Assembly (NCBI RefSeq): GCF_030813715.1
Contig: NZ_JAUSUZ010000001.1
Span: 1,550,001 to 1,614,000 of the forward strand
Source of the DNA: Catenuloplanes indicus
GTDB taxonomy: Bacteria; Actinomycetota; Actinomycetes; Mycobacteriales; Micromonosporaceae
Length of the DNA: 64,000 nucleotides
Direction: 5' to 3'
Position numbers and translations under genes: made by a program
Shown here: in pieces, positions 32,169 through 40,900 of the stretch
Layout of the letters: each line of letters starts with the position of its first letter
Position numbering within the stretch: the first letter of the stretch is position 1
The notes under the pieces: generated by a model
Told to the model about the DNA's origin: nothing
What the model saw: only the letters and a program-made list of their open reading frames with translations
Database searches by the model: none

Positions 32169-33062
32169 TCACACGTAGCGCCGGGCGGTGGACGCGCGCT
32201 GGGCGGCGTCGAGCGGGGCCAGCCGAACCTCCACGTGGTGCGGGCGGGTGCGCCGCCGGGCCAGCACCCAGGGCAGGCCGCGGACCGCGTCCCAGCAGGC
32301 CAGCGCGGATACGCTGTCGCGCGGCACGGTGCCGGCCAGGAACGCGGTCCGGCGCAGCGCGGGCAGCACCGGCCGGCGCAGCCAGGTGAACCACAGCGTG
32401 TTGCGCAGGCCGATGCGGCGCCGCAGCACCGAGTCCCGCACCACGGACGCGTGATGGTGCACCACCAGATTCTCCAGGTAGCAGATCTCCCAGCCCGCGG
32501 TGATCAGGTCGGTGGCCAGCAGCTCCTCCTCGCCGCCGAGCCACAGCCGCGGGCTGAAGCCGCCGGCGGCCAGGAACGCGTCCCGGCGTACCACGGACGC
32601 ACCGGCCAGGAAGCTGCCGAGTGCCGGCCCGGGCAGCCAGTCGGGGCCGGGCACCGGGGAGTCGCGCAGCTCGGCCACGATCGGGTCGTCGTGCCCGCCC
32701 GGCTCGACCACGATCCGCGCGTTGACCACCGCGATCGCCGGGCACGCGTCCAGCGCGTCCGCGGCCGCGCGCAGACTGCCCGGCTCCCACCAGGTGTCGT
32801 CGTCGCAGAACGCCACGTACGGCGTGTGCAGCCGGGCCACGCCCGCGTTGCGCCCGGCCGCGCCGCGGTTCTCCCGCAGCGCGAGCACCTCGATCTGCGG
32901 GAATCGCGCCCGGAGCGACTCGGCCGTACCGTCCGTCGAGCCGTTGTCGACCACCACGACCGCGGGCCGTTCCGGCAGGCTCACCAGGCGCGCGACCGCG
33001 TCCAGCACTTCAGGCCGCCGCTGATGGGTGACCACCACGACGCCGATGCGGGAATCCGTCAT
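32169..33062 (-). CDS. Glycosyltransferase family 2
   Basis: A 297-residue GT-A fold transferase: VVVVTHQRRPEVLDAV at the N-terminus, VVDNGSTDGT for nucleotide binding, ENRGAAGRN, and the acidic metal motif FCDDDTWWE (DXD-like). A rhamnosyl- or mycofactocin-type acceptor domain follows (SFLAGASVVRRDAFLAAGGF, WLGGEEELLATDL). Cytoplasmic or membrane-associated sugar transfer; donor and acceptor unknown. A GGGTAC hexamer 10 nt before the ATG resembles a stress -10, but no fitting -35 is at 14-16 nt. Confidence 0.85.
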   Translation of the reverse strand: MTDSRIGVVVVTHQRRPEVLDAVARLVSLPERPAVVVVDNGSTDGTAESLRARFPQIEVLALRENRGAAGRNAGVARLHTPYVAFCDDDTWWEPGSLRAAADALDACPAIAVVNARIVVEPGGHDDPIVAELRDSPVPGPDWLPGPALGSFLAGASVVRRDAFLAAGGFSPRLWLGGEEELLATDLITAGWEICYLENLVVHHHASVVRDSVLRRRIGLRNTLWFTWLRRPVLPALRRTAFLAGTVPRDSVSALACWDAVRGLPWVLARRRTRPHHVEVRLAPLDAAQRASTARRYV

Positions 33063-33123
33063 GCGGCCGCGGGTACCCGCTCCGGCGCCGTGATCACCCG
33101 CTCGTTCGTGGGATGTGCGCGGG

Positions 33124-33954
33124 TCAGTGGAAGCGCCGGACGAACGCGAGCGCGGTGTCGCACACCTCGCGCCAGCCGCTGTCGATGGTCAGCGAGTGGC
33201 CGCGGTCCTCGATCTCGACGATCTCGGTGACGCCCGCGTTGTCCTTCTGCTGCTTGTACGAGGCGTTCGCGATGGCCCACGGCACGGTGTGGTCCTTCTC
33301 GCCGGACACGATCAGCAGCGGCCCGCGTCCCGGGTTGCCGGTGTCGACCTTCGCCTCGGTCCACGGGTTGAGGTTCGCGGCCGCGGCCTGGAACAGCGGT
33401 TCACCCGGCGCCGGTACGGCGTAGGTCCGGTACAGCTCGCGCGCCTCCTCCTCCGGGACCGCGTTCGCGAACCCGTACCGGAACTGCGCGAACGTCAGCG
33501 GCACCGCGCGGTGATAGTTGGCCGGGTTGCCCAGCACCGCACCGGCCACCCGCAGCGCGGAGACCGGCAGCGGCAGCACGCCGCGGAACGGCGCCGGGTC
33601 GATCGCGACCGTGGCGGCGGACAGCCCACGGCCCGCGCTGAGCTGCGCTATCAGGCCGCCGAACGAGTGCCCGATCACCGCCGGCCGGCGGTCGAGCCGG
33701 CCGATCAGGTCGCAGAAGTGGTCGGCGACCTGGCCGACGCGCTTGCCGGCGAACACCGCCGGGTGCGTATTCGCCTCCTCGACCGTGTCCGGGTCGTCCG
33801 GCCAGCCGGGCACCACCGGCGCGTACCCGGCCTCGGCGAACACGCCGGCCCACCGCTGCCAGCTGGTCGGCAGCAGCCGGAGCCCGTGGATGAACACCAC
33901 CGGCGGACGGCCACCGGCGTTGGCGGCCTCGATCTGTCGCAGATCACCGTGCAT
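33124..33954 (-). CDS. Alpha/beta hydrolase
   Basis: A 276-residue alpha/beta-fold hydrolase. PPVVFIHGLRLLP supplies the oxyanion turn, the nucleophile elbow is GHSFGG, the acid is in VSGEKDHTVP and the histidine in DRGHSLT. It belongs to the branch of cytoplasmic esterases/lactonases; substrate unknown. ATG at 33954 has no clear ribosome site; GTG at 33960 is possible. The start region overlaps head-to-head with that of a truncated AraC-type protein, which suggests a past deletion or rearrangement at this junction. Confidence 0.8.
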   Translation of the reverse strand: MHGDLRQIEAANAGGRPPVVFIHGLRLLPTSWQRWAGVFAEAGYAPVVPGWPDDPDTVEEANTHPAVFAGKRVGQVADHFCDLIGRLDRRPAVIGHSFGGLIAQLSAGRGLSAATVAIDPAPFRGVLPLPVSALRVAGAVLGNPANYHRAVPLTFAQFRYGFANAVPEEEARELYRTYAVPAPGEPLFQAAAANLNPWTEAKVDTGNPGRGPLLIVSGEKDHTVPWAIANASYKQQKDNAGVTEIVEIEDRGHSLTIDSGWREVCDTALAFVRRFH

Positions 33955-34386
33955 GGTCACGGCGACGCGGTCGCGGCGCCGACCGTGGAGCTGATCCGGG
34001 CCGCGCTCACCGTGCAGCTCGGCGACGACCGCGCCGGGCGCGTGCCGCTGGACGGCACGCTCGCGGTCCGGATCCTGGCGGACATGCGCGCGCACCTGGC
34101 CGACCCGCAGCTGTGCCCGGCCGCGGCCGCGGCACGGCAGCACGTCTCGGTGCGCTACCTGCACCGCGTGCTGCAGCGCGAGGGCGTCCGGTTCGGTGCC
34201 TGGGTACGGCACCGGCGGCTGGAGGACACCCGCCGCGACCTGGCCGATCCGGCGTTCGGCACGGCCACGGTCGCGGCGGTCGCCCGGCGCTGGGGGTTCA
34301 CCGACGCGGCACAGTACAGCCGGACGTTCCGGGCCGCGTACGGGATGAGCCCGCGCGAGTGGCGGGCGGCGGGCCGGCCGCGCTGA
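33949..34386 (+). CDS. AraC family regulator, N-terminally truncated
   Basis: A 145-residue reading frame covering only the end of the linker (APTVELIRAALTVQLGDD) and the double helix-turn-helix of an AraC/XylS protein: HVSVRYLHRVLQREGVRF, VAAVARRWGFTDAAQYSRTF, AYGMSPREWR. Close relatives normally have about 170 further N-terminal residues forming a cupin-like ligand domain; here that region is occupied by the start of the divergent hydrolase. The first codon is an assumed GTG at 33949 without a ribosome site. It may be a remnant, or an orphan DNA-binding module. Confidence 0.6.
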   Translation: MHGHGDAVAAPTVELIRAALTVQLGDDRAGRVPLDGTLAVRILADMRAHLADPQLCPAAAAARQHVSVRYLHRVLQREGVRFGAWVRHRRLEDTRRDLADPAFGTATVAAVARRWGFTDAAQYSRTFRAAYGMSPREWRAAGRPR

Positions 34387-34389
34387 GCC

Positions 34390-34956
34390 TCACTTCGTGG
34401 CGGGGCCGGTGAGCTTGTCGCGGAGGCGGTCGACCAGGCCGACGCCGGCGCCGACCGTCTTGTGGAACAGCTCGCTGTTCGGCGCGCTCGGGTGCGGACG
34501 GGTCGGTGCCAGCCGCTTCGCGGTCTCCACCTTGCCCGCGAGCTCCACCAGCTCCTCCGCGGGTACGCGACGGCGCAGTTCGGGGAACTGCTCCGCCTCC
34601 TCGTCCGTGACGTGGTCGGCGAGGATCGCCTCCAGCCGGCTCAGTTCCTGGTCGAAGCGCGGGTCGGAGACGTCCAGGTCCTCGAGCCGCTTCATCGCCT
34701 GCTCCAGTTCCTTGTGCTCCTCGACGTCGTGTGCGACCGCCTTGTCGCCGTCGTCGAGGTACCGGCGCATGGCCGGGTAGACGTACATCTCCTCGGCCAC
34801 GGCGTGCCGCACCAGCTCGCTGATCGCGGTGTCGGTCAGGTCCCGGCGGATCATCGGGTCGGCGACGGTACGGATCTCGCCGATCAGCGCGGTCACGTCG
34901 CGGTGGTCGGCCGTCAGCACGTCGACGACGTCCCGGCCGGTTCCGGTACTGCTCAT
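34390..34956 (-). CDS. Hemerythrin domain protein
   Basis: A 188-residue protein with a hemerythrin-like four-helix bundle that binds a di-iron centre: VLTADHRDV (His), ELVRHAVAEEMYVYP (His and Glu), DVEEHKELEQ (His), ADHVTDEEAEQFPEL (His and Glu). Such proteins sense or store O2, NO or iron and are common stress proteins in actinobacteria. The ATG at 34956 has GGAGG directly upstream; a longer frame is not supported. A SigB-type promoter precedes it (34990-35014). It ends 3 nt from the convergent AraC-type gene. Confidence 0.9.
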   Translation of the reverse strand: MSSTGTGRDVVDVLTADHRDVTALIGEIRTVADPMIRRDLTDTAISELVRHAVAEEMYVYPAMRRYLDDGDKAVAHDVEEHKELEQAMKRLEDLDVSDPRFDQELSRLEAILADHVTDEEAEQFPELRRRVPAEELVELAGKVETAKRLAPTRPHPSAPNSELFHKTVGAGVGLVDRLRDKLTGPATK

Positions 34957-34989
34957 GAGCCCTCCAGTAATAGGCACTTCGCCGGCCGC

Positions 34990-35014
34990 GTACCCAGCTG
35001 GGACCGCGGTAAGC
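34990..35014 (-). promoter_or_regulatory. SigB/F-type promoter of the hemerythrin gene
   Basis: On the minus strand GCTT-N15-GGGTAC, an exact fit to GNNT-N14-16-GGGTAY, 33 nt before the ATG. Confidence 0.55.
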
Positions 35015-35044
35015 GGCTCGATTTGTTCACGCACCCGACCGGTG

Positions 35045-35055
35045 AAGATCATCTT
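35045..35055 (+). promoter_or_regulatory. Palindrome upstream of the metal-efflux genes
   Basis: AAGAT-C-ATCTT, an 11-bp palindrome in the low-GC stretch 80 nt before the efflux operon. A metal-sensor operator is possible; support is limited to position and symmetry. Confidence 0.25.
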
Positions 35056-35135
35056 TCGTGGCCTGCGGGATCCGCGCGGACATCACCACACTGAGCGCCG
35101 TTGTGTAGTACCGCACCACCCAGGAAGACAATCCA

Positions 35136-35831
35136 TTGAGCTTCATGAGTGCCCGCACGCTGGTGACGCTGGCCGTCATCGGTGTCGCGGCCGGGACCGC
35201 CGTGTTCACGCCACGGCCGGCGGCAGCCCATCCGTTCGGCGACCCGCAGACCGTGGTCGTCACGCCCGACCCGAGACGCGCCGACGTGGTGCACGTCAAG
35301 TGGCGGGTCGGCGGACCGGACGACCTGACCGTGCTCGGCGTCTCGCTCGGGCTGCTGCCCGCGGACCGGGTGCGCGCGGACGGGACGGTCGACTACCGGT
35401 ACGACGACCCCGGCGTGGTCGGCGCGTCACCCGCGTTCACCGGCTACCTGCTCGACCGGATCACGGTCACCGGCGGCGGCCGGCCGTGCACCGGCGCGGT
35501 CGAGCCGATCGCGGCGCTCGCGCTGAAGGGCGCGACCGCCGGTTTCACCTGCCCCGGGCCGGTCACCTCGGTGACCGTGGCCGTGCGTACGCTGACCGAC
35601 CTGCACCCGGCGTACCGCACGATGGCCACCGGGCCGGCCGGGCAGCGCGCGGTGTACGAGGGCGCGAACGACACGCACACGTGGTCGCTGACCGGATCCG
35701 GTCCCGGGCTCGGGCGCAGTGCGCTGGTGCAGATCGCGGCCGTGTTCGGCGCGCTCCTGCTGACCGCCGTCGCCGTCGTGTTCACGGTGAAGCGCCGGGC
35801 GTTCACGGTGAACCGCCGGGTGTCCGCATGA
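35136..35831 (+). CDS. Secreted membrane-anchored protein of a metal-efflux operon
   Basis: A 231-residue exported protein: signal sequence (about 1-30, cut near PAAAHP), an extracytoplasmic domain starting HPFGDPQTVVVTPDP with one Cys pair (GRPCTGAV, TCPGPV), and a C-terminal membrane helix (about 195-220) followed by a basic tail. The His-Pro-Phe start and the downstream NicO-type transporter match accessory proteins of nickel/cobalt exporters, which may bind metal outside the membrane. TTG at 35136 is taken because AGGAAG is 8 nt upstream; ATG 35145 would shorten it by three residues. Coupled to the transporter by ATGA. Confidence 0.65.
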   Translation: MSFMSARTLVTLAVIGVAAGTAVFTPRPAAAHPFGDPQTVVVTPDPRRADVVHVKWRVGGPDDLTVLGVSLGLLPADRVRADGTVDYRYDDPGVVGASPAFTGYLLDRITVTGGGRPCTGAVEPIAALALKGATAGFTCPGPVTSVTVAVRTLTDLHPAYRTMATGPAGQRAVYEGANDTHTWSLTGSGPGLGRSALVQIAAVFGALLLTAVAVVFTVKRRAFTVNRRVSA

Positions 35832-36643
35832 ACCCCGGCTCGCTCTCCGACCGCCTCCAGGACCTGATCCACGCGCCCGGGGTGGCGCCGCTGGCGTTCG
35901 TGTTCGCGTTCCTGGCCGGTGCCGGGCACGCGCTGGCCCCCGGCCACGGCAAGACGCTGGCCGCCGCGTACCTGGCCGGCTCGCGCGGCCGGATCCGCGA
36001 CGCGGCCTGGCTGGGCGGCTCGGTCGCCGCCATGCACACCGTGTCGGTGCTGGTCATCGGCGTGGCGTGGACGTTCTTCTCGCTCTCCGACCTGATCCGG
36101 ATGGAGCAGCTGACCACGTGGCTCCAGATCGCCGCCGGGCTCCTGGTCCTCGGCACCGGCCTCTGGATGCTCCGCCGCCACCTGCGCGGCAGCCACTCCC
36201 ACTCCCACTCGCATGATCACGACCACGGCCATGATCACGGTCATGGCCATGATCACGGTCATGGCCATGATCATGACCGCGGGCACACGCGTCACCACCA
36301 GCACGACGGCGGACAGCGGCCCGGACTGTTCCTGCTCGGCGTCTCCGGCGGCCTGACCCCCTCCCCCGCCGCGTTCCTGGTGCTGGCCACGGGCCTGTTC
36401 CTCGGCCGGGCCGGCTTCGCGCTGCTGCTGGTGCTCACCTTCGGCGCCGGCATGGCCGTGGTCCTCTTCGGCATCGGCGTGCTCGCCGTCGCGGGCAGCA
36501 CCCTGGTCACCCGCAACGCCCGCACCCACGCCACCCTGCGCCTGGCCACCCGCTTCACCCCGATGCTCGCCGCCGGTGGCATCACCGCCTTCGGCGCCGG
36601 CATGATCGCCGTCGCCGCCGTCCACCTCGCCGCGCTGGCCTGA
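35828..36643 (+). CDS. NicO/RcnA-type nickel-cobalt transporter
   Basis: A 271-residue membrane protein of the NicO family. Six helices; helix 1 has AGAGHALAPGHGKTLAAAYL, the metal-path HAxAPGHG motif, and SGGLTPSPAAFLVL begins the second half. Between them a cytoplasmic loop (about residues 121-160) is His/Asp-rich (HSHSHSHDHDHGHDHG and onwards) and should bind Ni2+, Co2+ or Zn2+. RcnA-like members export these metals. ATG overlaps the stop of the upstream secreted protein. The His loop is encoded by tandem 18-nt DNA repeats. Confidence 0.85.
   Translation: MNPGSLSDRLQDLIHAPGVAPLAFVFAFLAGAGHALAPGHGKTLAAAYLAGSRGRIRDAAWLGGSVAAMHTVSVLVIGVAWTFFSLSDLIRMEQLTTWLQIAAGLLVLGTGLWMLRRHLRGSHSHSHSHDHDHGHDHGHGHDHGHGHDHDRGHTRHHQHDGGQRPGLFLLGVSGGLTPSPAAFLVLATGLFLGRAGFALLLVLTFGAGMAVVLFGIGVLAVAGSTLVTRNARTHATLRLATRFTPMLAAGGITAFGAGMIAVAAVHLAALA
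36212..36283 (+). repeat. Tandem 18-nt repeat coding for the His-rich loop
   Basis: Four consecutive 18-nt units; two (36230-36247, 36248-36265) are identical copies of CATGATCACGGTCATGGC, the outer two have diverged. Length change by whole units would keep the frame and alter the number of metal ligands. Confidence 0.8.
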
Positions 36644-36648
36644 CCGTC

Positions 36649-37899
36649 TCAACCCGCCGCGCGGTACGCCCGGCCCGCCTCGGTCGGCGTGGTCGCGTCC
36701 CGGTACAGCCCGTACGGGAGCGAGTCACCGACCGCGGGCAGGGAGAACCAGGCGTACCGCTCGACGTACGGTGCGGCCTCCAGCTCCCGGGTGGAGGCGG
36801 TGATGAACGCGGTGATCTGCGCGGTGCTCGGGAAGCGCGGCTCGGCGGAGAAGTTCATCAGGCCGTACTCGGTGACCCAGATCGGCAGGCCGTAGCGCTC
36901 GTGAACGGCCCTGACGTACCCCATGAACTGGCCGGTGGCGGCCGCGCTGAAGTCGCCGCCGTACCAGTGCAGCGTGATGAAGTCGACGCGCAGGCCACGC
37001 TGCCGGGCGCCGGTCATGAACCGGTCCAGCCAGCCGCCCGGCGCGTCGCCGCCCCACGCGACCGCGGGGCTGCCCAGCCGCATACCCGTCGCCTCCAGCC
37101 GGGGCCACAGGCCGAGGGCCTGCTCGACGCTCATGTTCGCCTGCTCGGCGAGGTCCGGCTCGTTGAAGCCGAGCAGCGTGTCACCCTCGGCCCGGACCTT
37201 CGCCAGGTTCGCGGGCGTGACCACGTTCTCGTCCCAGATCATCGGCACGAACTCCGCCCCGGCCGGCATGGCGTCGTTGTTCGTGCCCCAGTTGTAGTAC
37301 CAGGACACGCCGGCATCGTCGACGGCACCGGCCAGCCCGGCGAACTCCCAGCTGCTCACGCCCTTCTTGGCACCGTCGCCGCCGCTGTCGCCGCCGGTCG
37401 GCGACGGCGCCGGGGCCGGCGTGGAGACCCGCCAGGACTGGTTCGGGTTGCCGGTGCACGACCAGATCTGCAGCCGGGTGCCGCTGGCCGTGCTCATCCC
37501 GGTCTCGTCGAGGCACTTGCCCGACCCGGTGTTGACCAGCTGGGAGCCGCGCACCGCCCAGGTCTGCGCGCCGGTGCCGTTGCACGTGTGGAGCTGTACG
37601 CGCGCGCCGTCCGCGCGCGACGCCGACGTCACGTCCAGGCACTTGCCCAGCGCCCGGAGGCTCGCGCCCTCGAACCGCCACTGCTGCGCGCCGGTGCCGT
37701 TGCAGTCCCACAACTGCACGGCGGTGCCGTCGGCCCGGTTCGCCCCGGCGACGTCGACGCACCGGCCACCCAGGCCGGTGATCGCGGTGCCGTCGGCGGC
37801 CAGCACGTCGGTCACCCAGATGCCACCGCCGAGAGCGGCGACGACCGTTGCGGACACGCCGGCGCCCAGGACCCGGCGGCGGACTTTCGATGCGGACAT
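36649..37899 (-). CDS. Secreted glycoside hydrolase (GH128-like) with ricin B-lectin domain
   Basis: A 416-residue exported protein. The N-terminus (VRRRVLGAGVSATVVAALGG) looks like a Tat-type signal. A ricin-type beta-trefoil covers about 40-160, with three QxW repeats (GAQQWRF, GAQTWAV, NQSWRV). After a Pro/Gly linker comes a TIM-barrel domain like the Asl1/GH128 family: SWYYNWG, FVPMIWDE, LLGFNEPDL with the acid/base Glu, and IWVTEYGL with the nucleophile Glu. GH128 enzymes cut beta-1,3-glucans. Probably degrades fungal or plant glucan outside the cell. Confidence 0.8.
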   Translation of the reverse strand: MSASKVRRRVLGAGVSATVVAALGGGIWVTDVLAADGTAITGLGGRCVDVAGANRADGTAVQLWDCNGTGAQQWRFEGASLRALGKCLDVTSASRADGARVQLHTCNGTGAQTWAVRGSQLVNTGSGKCLDETGMSTASGTRLQIWSCTGNPNQSWRVSTPAPAPSPTGGDSGGDGAKKGVSSWEFAGLAGAVDDAGVSWYYNWGTNNDAMPAGAEFVPMIWDENVVTPANLAKVRAEGDTLLGFNEPDLAEQANMSVEQALGLWPRLEATGMRLGSPAVAWGGDAPGGWLDRFMTGARQRGLRVDFITLHWYGGDFSAAATGQFMGYVRAVHERYGLPIWVTEYGLMNFSAEPRFPSTAQITAFITASTRELEAAPYVERYAWFSLPAVGDSLPYGLYRDATTPTEAGRAYRAAG

Positions 37900-37978
37900 G
37901 GCAGCACCGTAGCCGCGGCCGGGCCGGACACGGAGAGAACGCTCCCTGGTCCCGGGATTTCCCTCACTCCCGGCCCGG

Positions 37979-40900
37979 TCAACGGAGCGTGATGGCGTAC
38001 AGCTGGATGCGGTTGTCGTCCGGGAGGGTGAGGGAACGGATCTGCTTGCCCGGGGTGAGCGGCACGCTGATCGCGAAGAGGCTGACCGGTGGGCCGTCGA
38101 CGCCCTGGCCGGCCCTGATCCGGTGGGGCATGGCCAGCGCGGTGGTGGAGCCGGCCGCGGGTGAGCCGCACCAGTCCGCGACCGTGACCGCGCGGGTGTC
38201 GGTGCCGCCGTCCGTGTAGCCGATCGTGAACGCGCCGGTGACCGGGCCGTTGTGGCTGGTCGCGACCAGCTCCAGCGACGTGTGTGAGCCCTGCGGCAGC
38301 ACCAGTGACTGACCGGTCGCGGTGACCAGGTTGGGTGCGGTGCCGGCCGGGTCCGGGGCCTGGTAGGTGACGCCGTTCCAGACGACCGGGCCGGCCGGTG
38401 GGAGCAGCGCCGCGTCGTAGCTCCAGCCGACCGTGTCGAAGTTGCCCTCGGTGGTCGCGGTGACGGTGGCGGTGCCGTCCCGCGTCAGTTCCGGTGTCAG
38501 GTCGACCGCGCAGGACGTGCCGGCCGCGCAGGTCAGCGCGGGCCGGACCGTGACCGGGACGGTACGCGTGACCGAGTTCGCGCCACCGGCCGTGACCTGC
38601 ACCGGGTACGTCCCGTCGGCCACGCCGGCGGGCGCGGTGACCGTGACCGTGGCCGTGGTCGCGACCGGCAGGTGCGACGAGCGCAGCACCGGCAGCCGGG
38701 CCGGGTCGACCGTCACGGTCCAGCCGGCCGGGCCGGTCGCGGTGACCGTGGGCCGCAGCGTGGCCGGTGCCTGCGCCACGACGTCCACGGTGAACGTGGT
38801 GGTGCCGCCGGCCGGCAGCGCGGCCGAGGCCGGGCGCACGGACGCGTCGACGTGCCGGCGGGCGTCCTGCGGCGCCCGGTTCACCGACGGCGGCTCCGCC
38901 TGCGGCGCGGTGCCCCACGACGACGGGCGGCTGCCGACCGTGTGGGCGAGCGTGCCGCCGTCCGCGACCGAGTCCCAGGTCACCCAGTTCCTCGTGAGCC
39001 GGCCGCCGTCCAGCCGGACGTTCTGCACGTACCGGTTCGGGTCGGAGACGCCCGGCGCGGTGATCCGCAGCGTGCCGGTGCCGGTCCGCACGGTCGCGGC
39101 CGGGAAGACCGGGCTGGACACGGTGAGGAAGTCCGCGCCGCTCATCGTCGGGTAGAGGCCGAGCGCGGAGAAGACGTACCAGGCGCTCATCGTGCCCAGG
39201 TCGTCGTTGCCGGTCATGCCGTCCGGGCCGGTGGTGAACAGCGTCATCGCGGCCCGGACCACGGTCGCGGCCTTCGCCGGCGCGCCGGCCCAGTGGTACA
39301 TGTACGGCGCGAGCAGGTCCGGCTCGTTGTTCGGGTTGTAGGTGGGCTTGGCGTAGTAGTCGTACGGCGCGGCGATCCAGTCGGTGCGCGCGGTGCCGGC
39401 CGGGTCGGTGAGCAGCTCGTCGTACACGAAGAACTCGTCGAGCCGCTGCTCGGCGGCGTGCCGGCCGCCCATCAGCGAGACCAGCCCGGCCGGGTCCTGC
39501 GGGACCAGCCACTGGTACTGGTACGCGCCGCCCTCGTGGAACTGGTGCGACGCCGCGACCGGGTCGTACGGGGTGAGCCAGGTGCCGTCCACGGTGCGCG
39601 GGCGGAACCGGCCGGCCGCGGAGTCCCACAGGTTGCGGTACCACTGACCGCGGGCGGCGAACATCCGCGCGTCCGCGGTCTTCCCGAGGCCCTGTGCCAT
39701 CAGTGCGAGCGCGGCGTCCGCGGCGGAGTACTCCAGCGTGGCGGAGGCCGGGTGCACGCAGTCGTTGTCCCCGCCCTTGTGCACGCAGTCGGTGCCGAGC
39801 CGCAGGCCGGACGGGATGTAGCCGCGGCCGGCGTAGTGGTCCTGCCCGGTGCGCCCGTTGAACGGTGAGGAGGCCGGCGGCTGGCTGGTGGCGTTCGCCC
39901 GCAGCAGCGCGTACGCCTCCTCCTCGTACCCCTCGAGCAGGCCCTTCGACCAGTTCTCGACCAGGAACGGGGTGACCGGGTCGCCGGTCATGATGTTGGT
40001 TTCGCTGTTCGCCAGCGCCCACCGGGGCAGCCAGCCACCGTCCCGGCCGATCGCCAGCACGGAGAGCGCGACGTCGCGCGCCACGTCCGGCGCGATCAGC
40101 TCGAGCAGCTGGTTCTGCGGGCGGTACGTGTCCCACAGCGAGAAGTTCTGGTACGGGGTGTAGCCGCTCGCGGTGTGCACCTGCCGGTCGAAGCCGACGT
40201 AGCGCCCGTCCACGTCACCGGCCACGTTCGGGTGCAGCAGCGAGTGGTAGAGCGCGGTGTAGAAGACCGCGCGGCGCTCCTCCGTACCCCCGTCGATCGC
40301 GATCTTGCTCAGGGCCTCGGACCACTCGGCGCGGAGCGCGTCCCGGACCGCGTCGAAGTCGAAGCCGTCACCGGTCTCCGCGGCCAGGTTCGCCCGTGCG
40401 CCGTCCGCGCCGGTATAGGACAAACCGACCTTGACCACCACATCCCGGTCGGTACGGGTGTCGAACGTGACGTAGGCGCCGTTACCGCCCGCACCGGATG
40501 CGTCCCGGCCACCGGGAGCGAGGTCCGCGCCGCGCCAGGTGCCGAACGCGGTGAACGGCCGGTCGAACTGGGCCGTGAACCACACCGTGTGGTCGTCCTT
40601 GCCGGCGCAGAAGTTGCCCGCGTTCACCCGCCCGGTCAGCGTCCGGTCGCCGATCACGTGGATCTCCGAGTCGAACACGTCCTGGTTCGCCTTACCGGTG
40701 TTGAACAGCACGTTCGCCTGCTCGGTAGCCGGGAACGCGTAGCGCTGCCAGCCGGTCCGCGCGGTCGCGGTCAGCTCCGCGTCGATGCCGTAGCGGCTCA
40801 GCCCGACCCGGTAGTAGCCCGGGCTCGCCTCCTCGTCGTCGTGCGAGAACGCGGACCGGTACGCGTGATGGTCGGTGCTGGTCACCGCGCCGGTGGTCGG

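Noticed and set aside
33073-33078. GGGTAC 10 nt before the GT2 start as a seventh SigB-type promoter
   Set aside because: No GNNT element lies 14-16 nt upstream; the hexamer alone is too common in this GC-rich sequence.
37919-37978. Terminator between the GH128-like and GH92 genes
   Set aside because: Only 9-bp arms separated by 42 nt; too loose to call.
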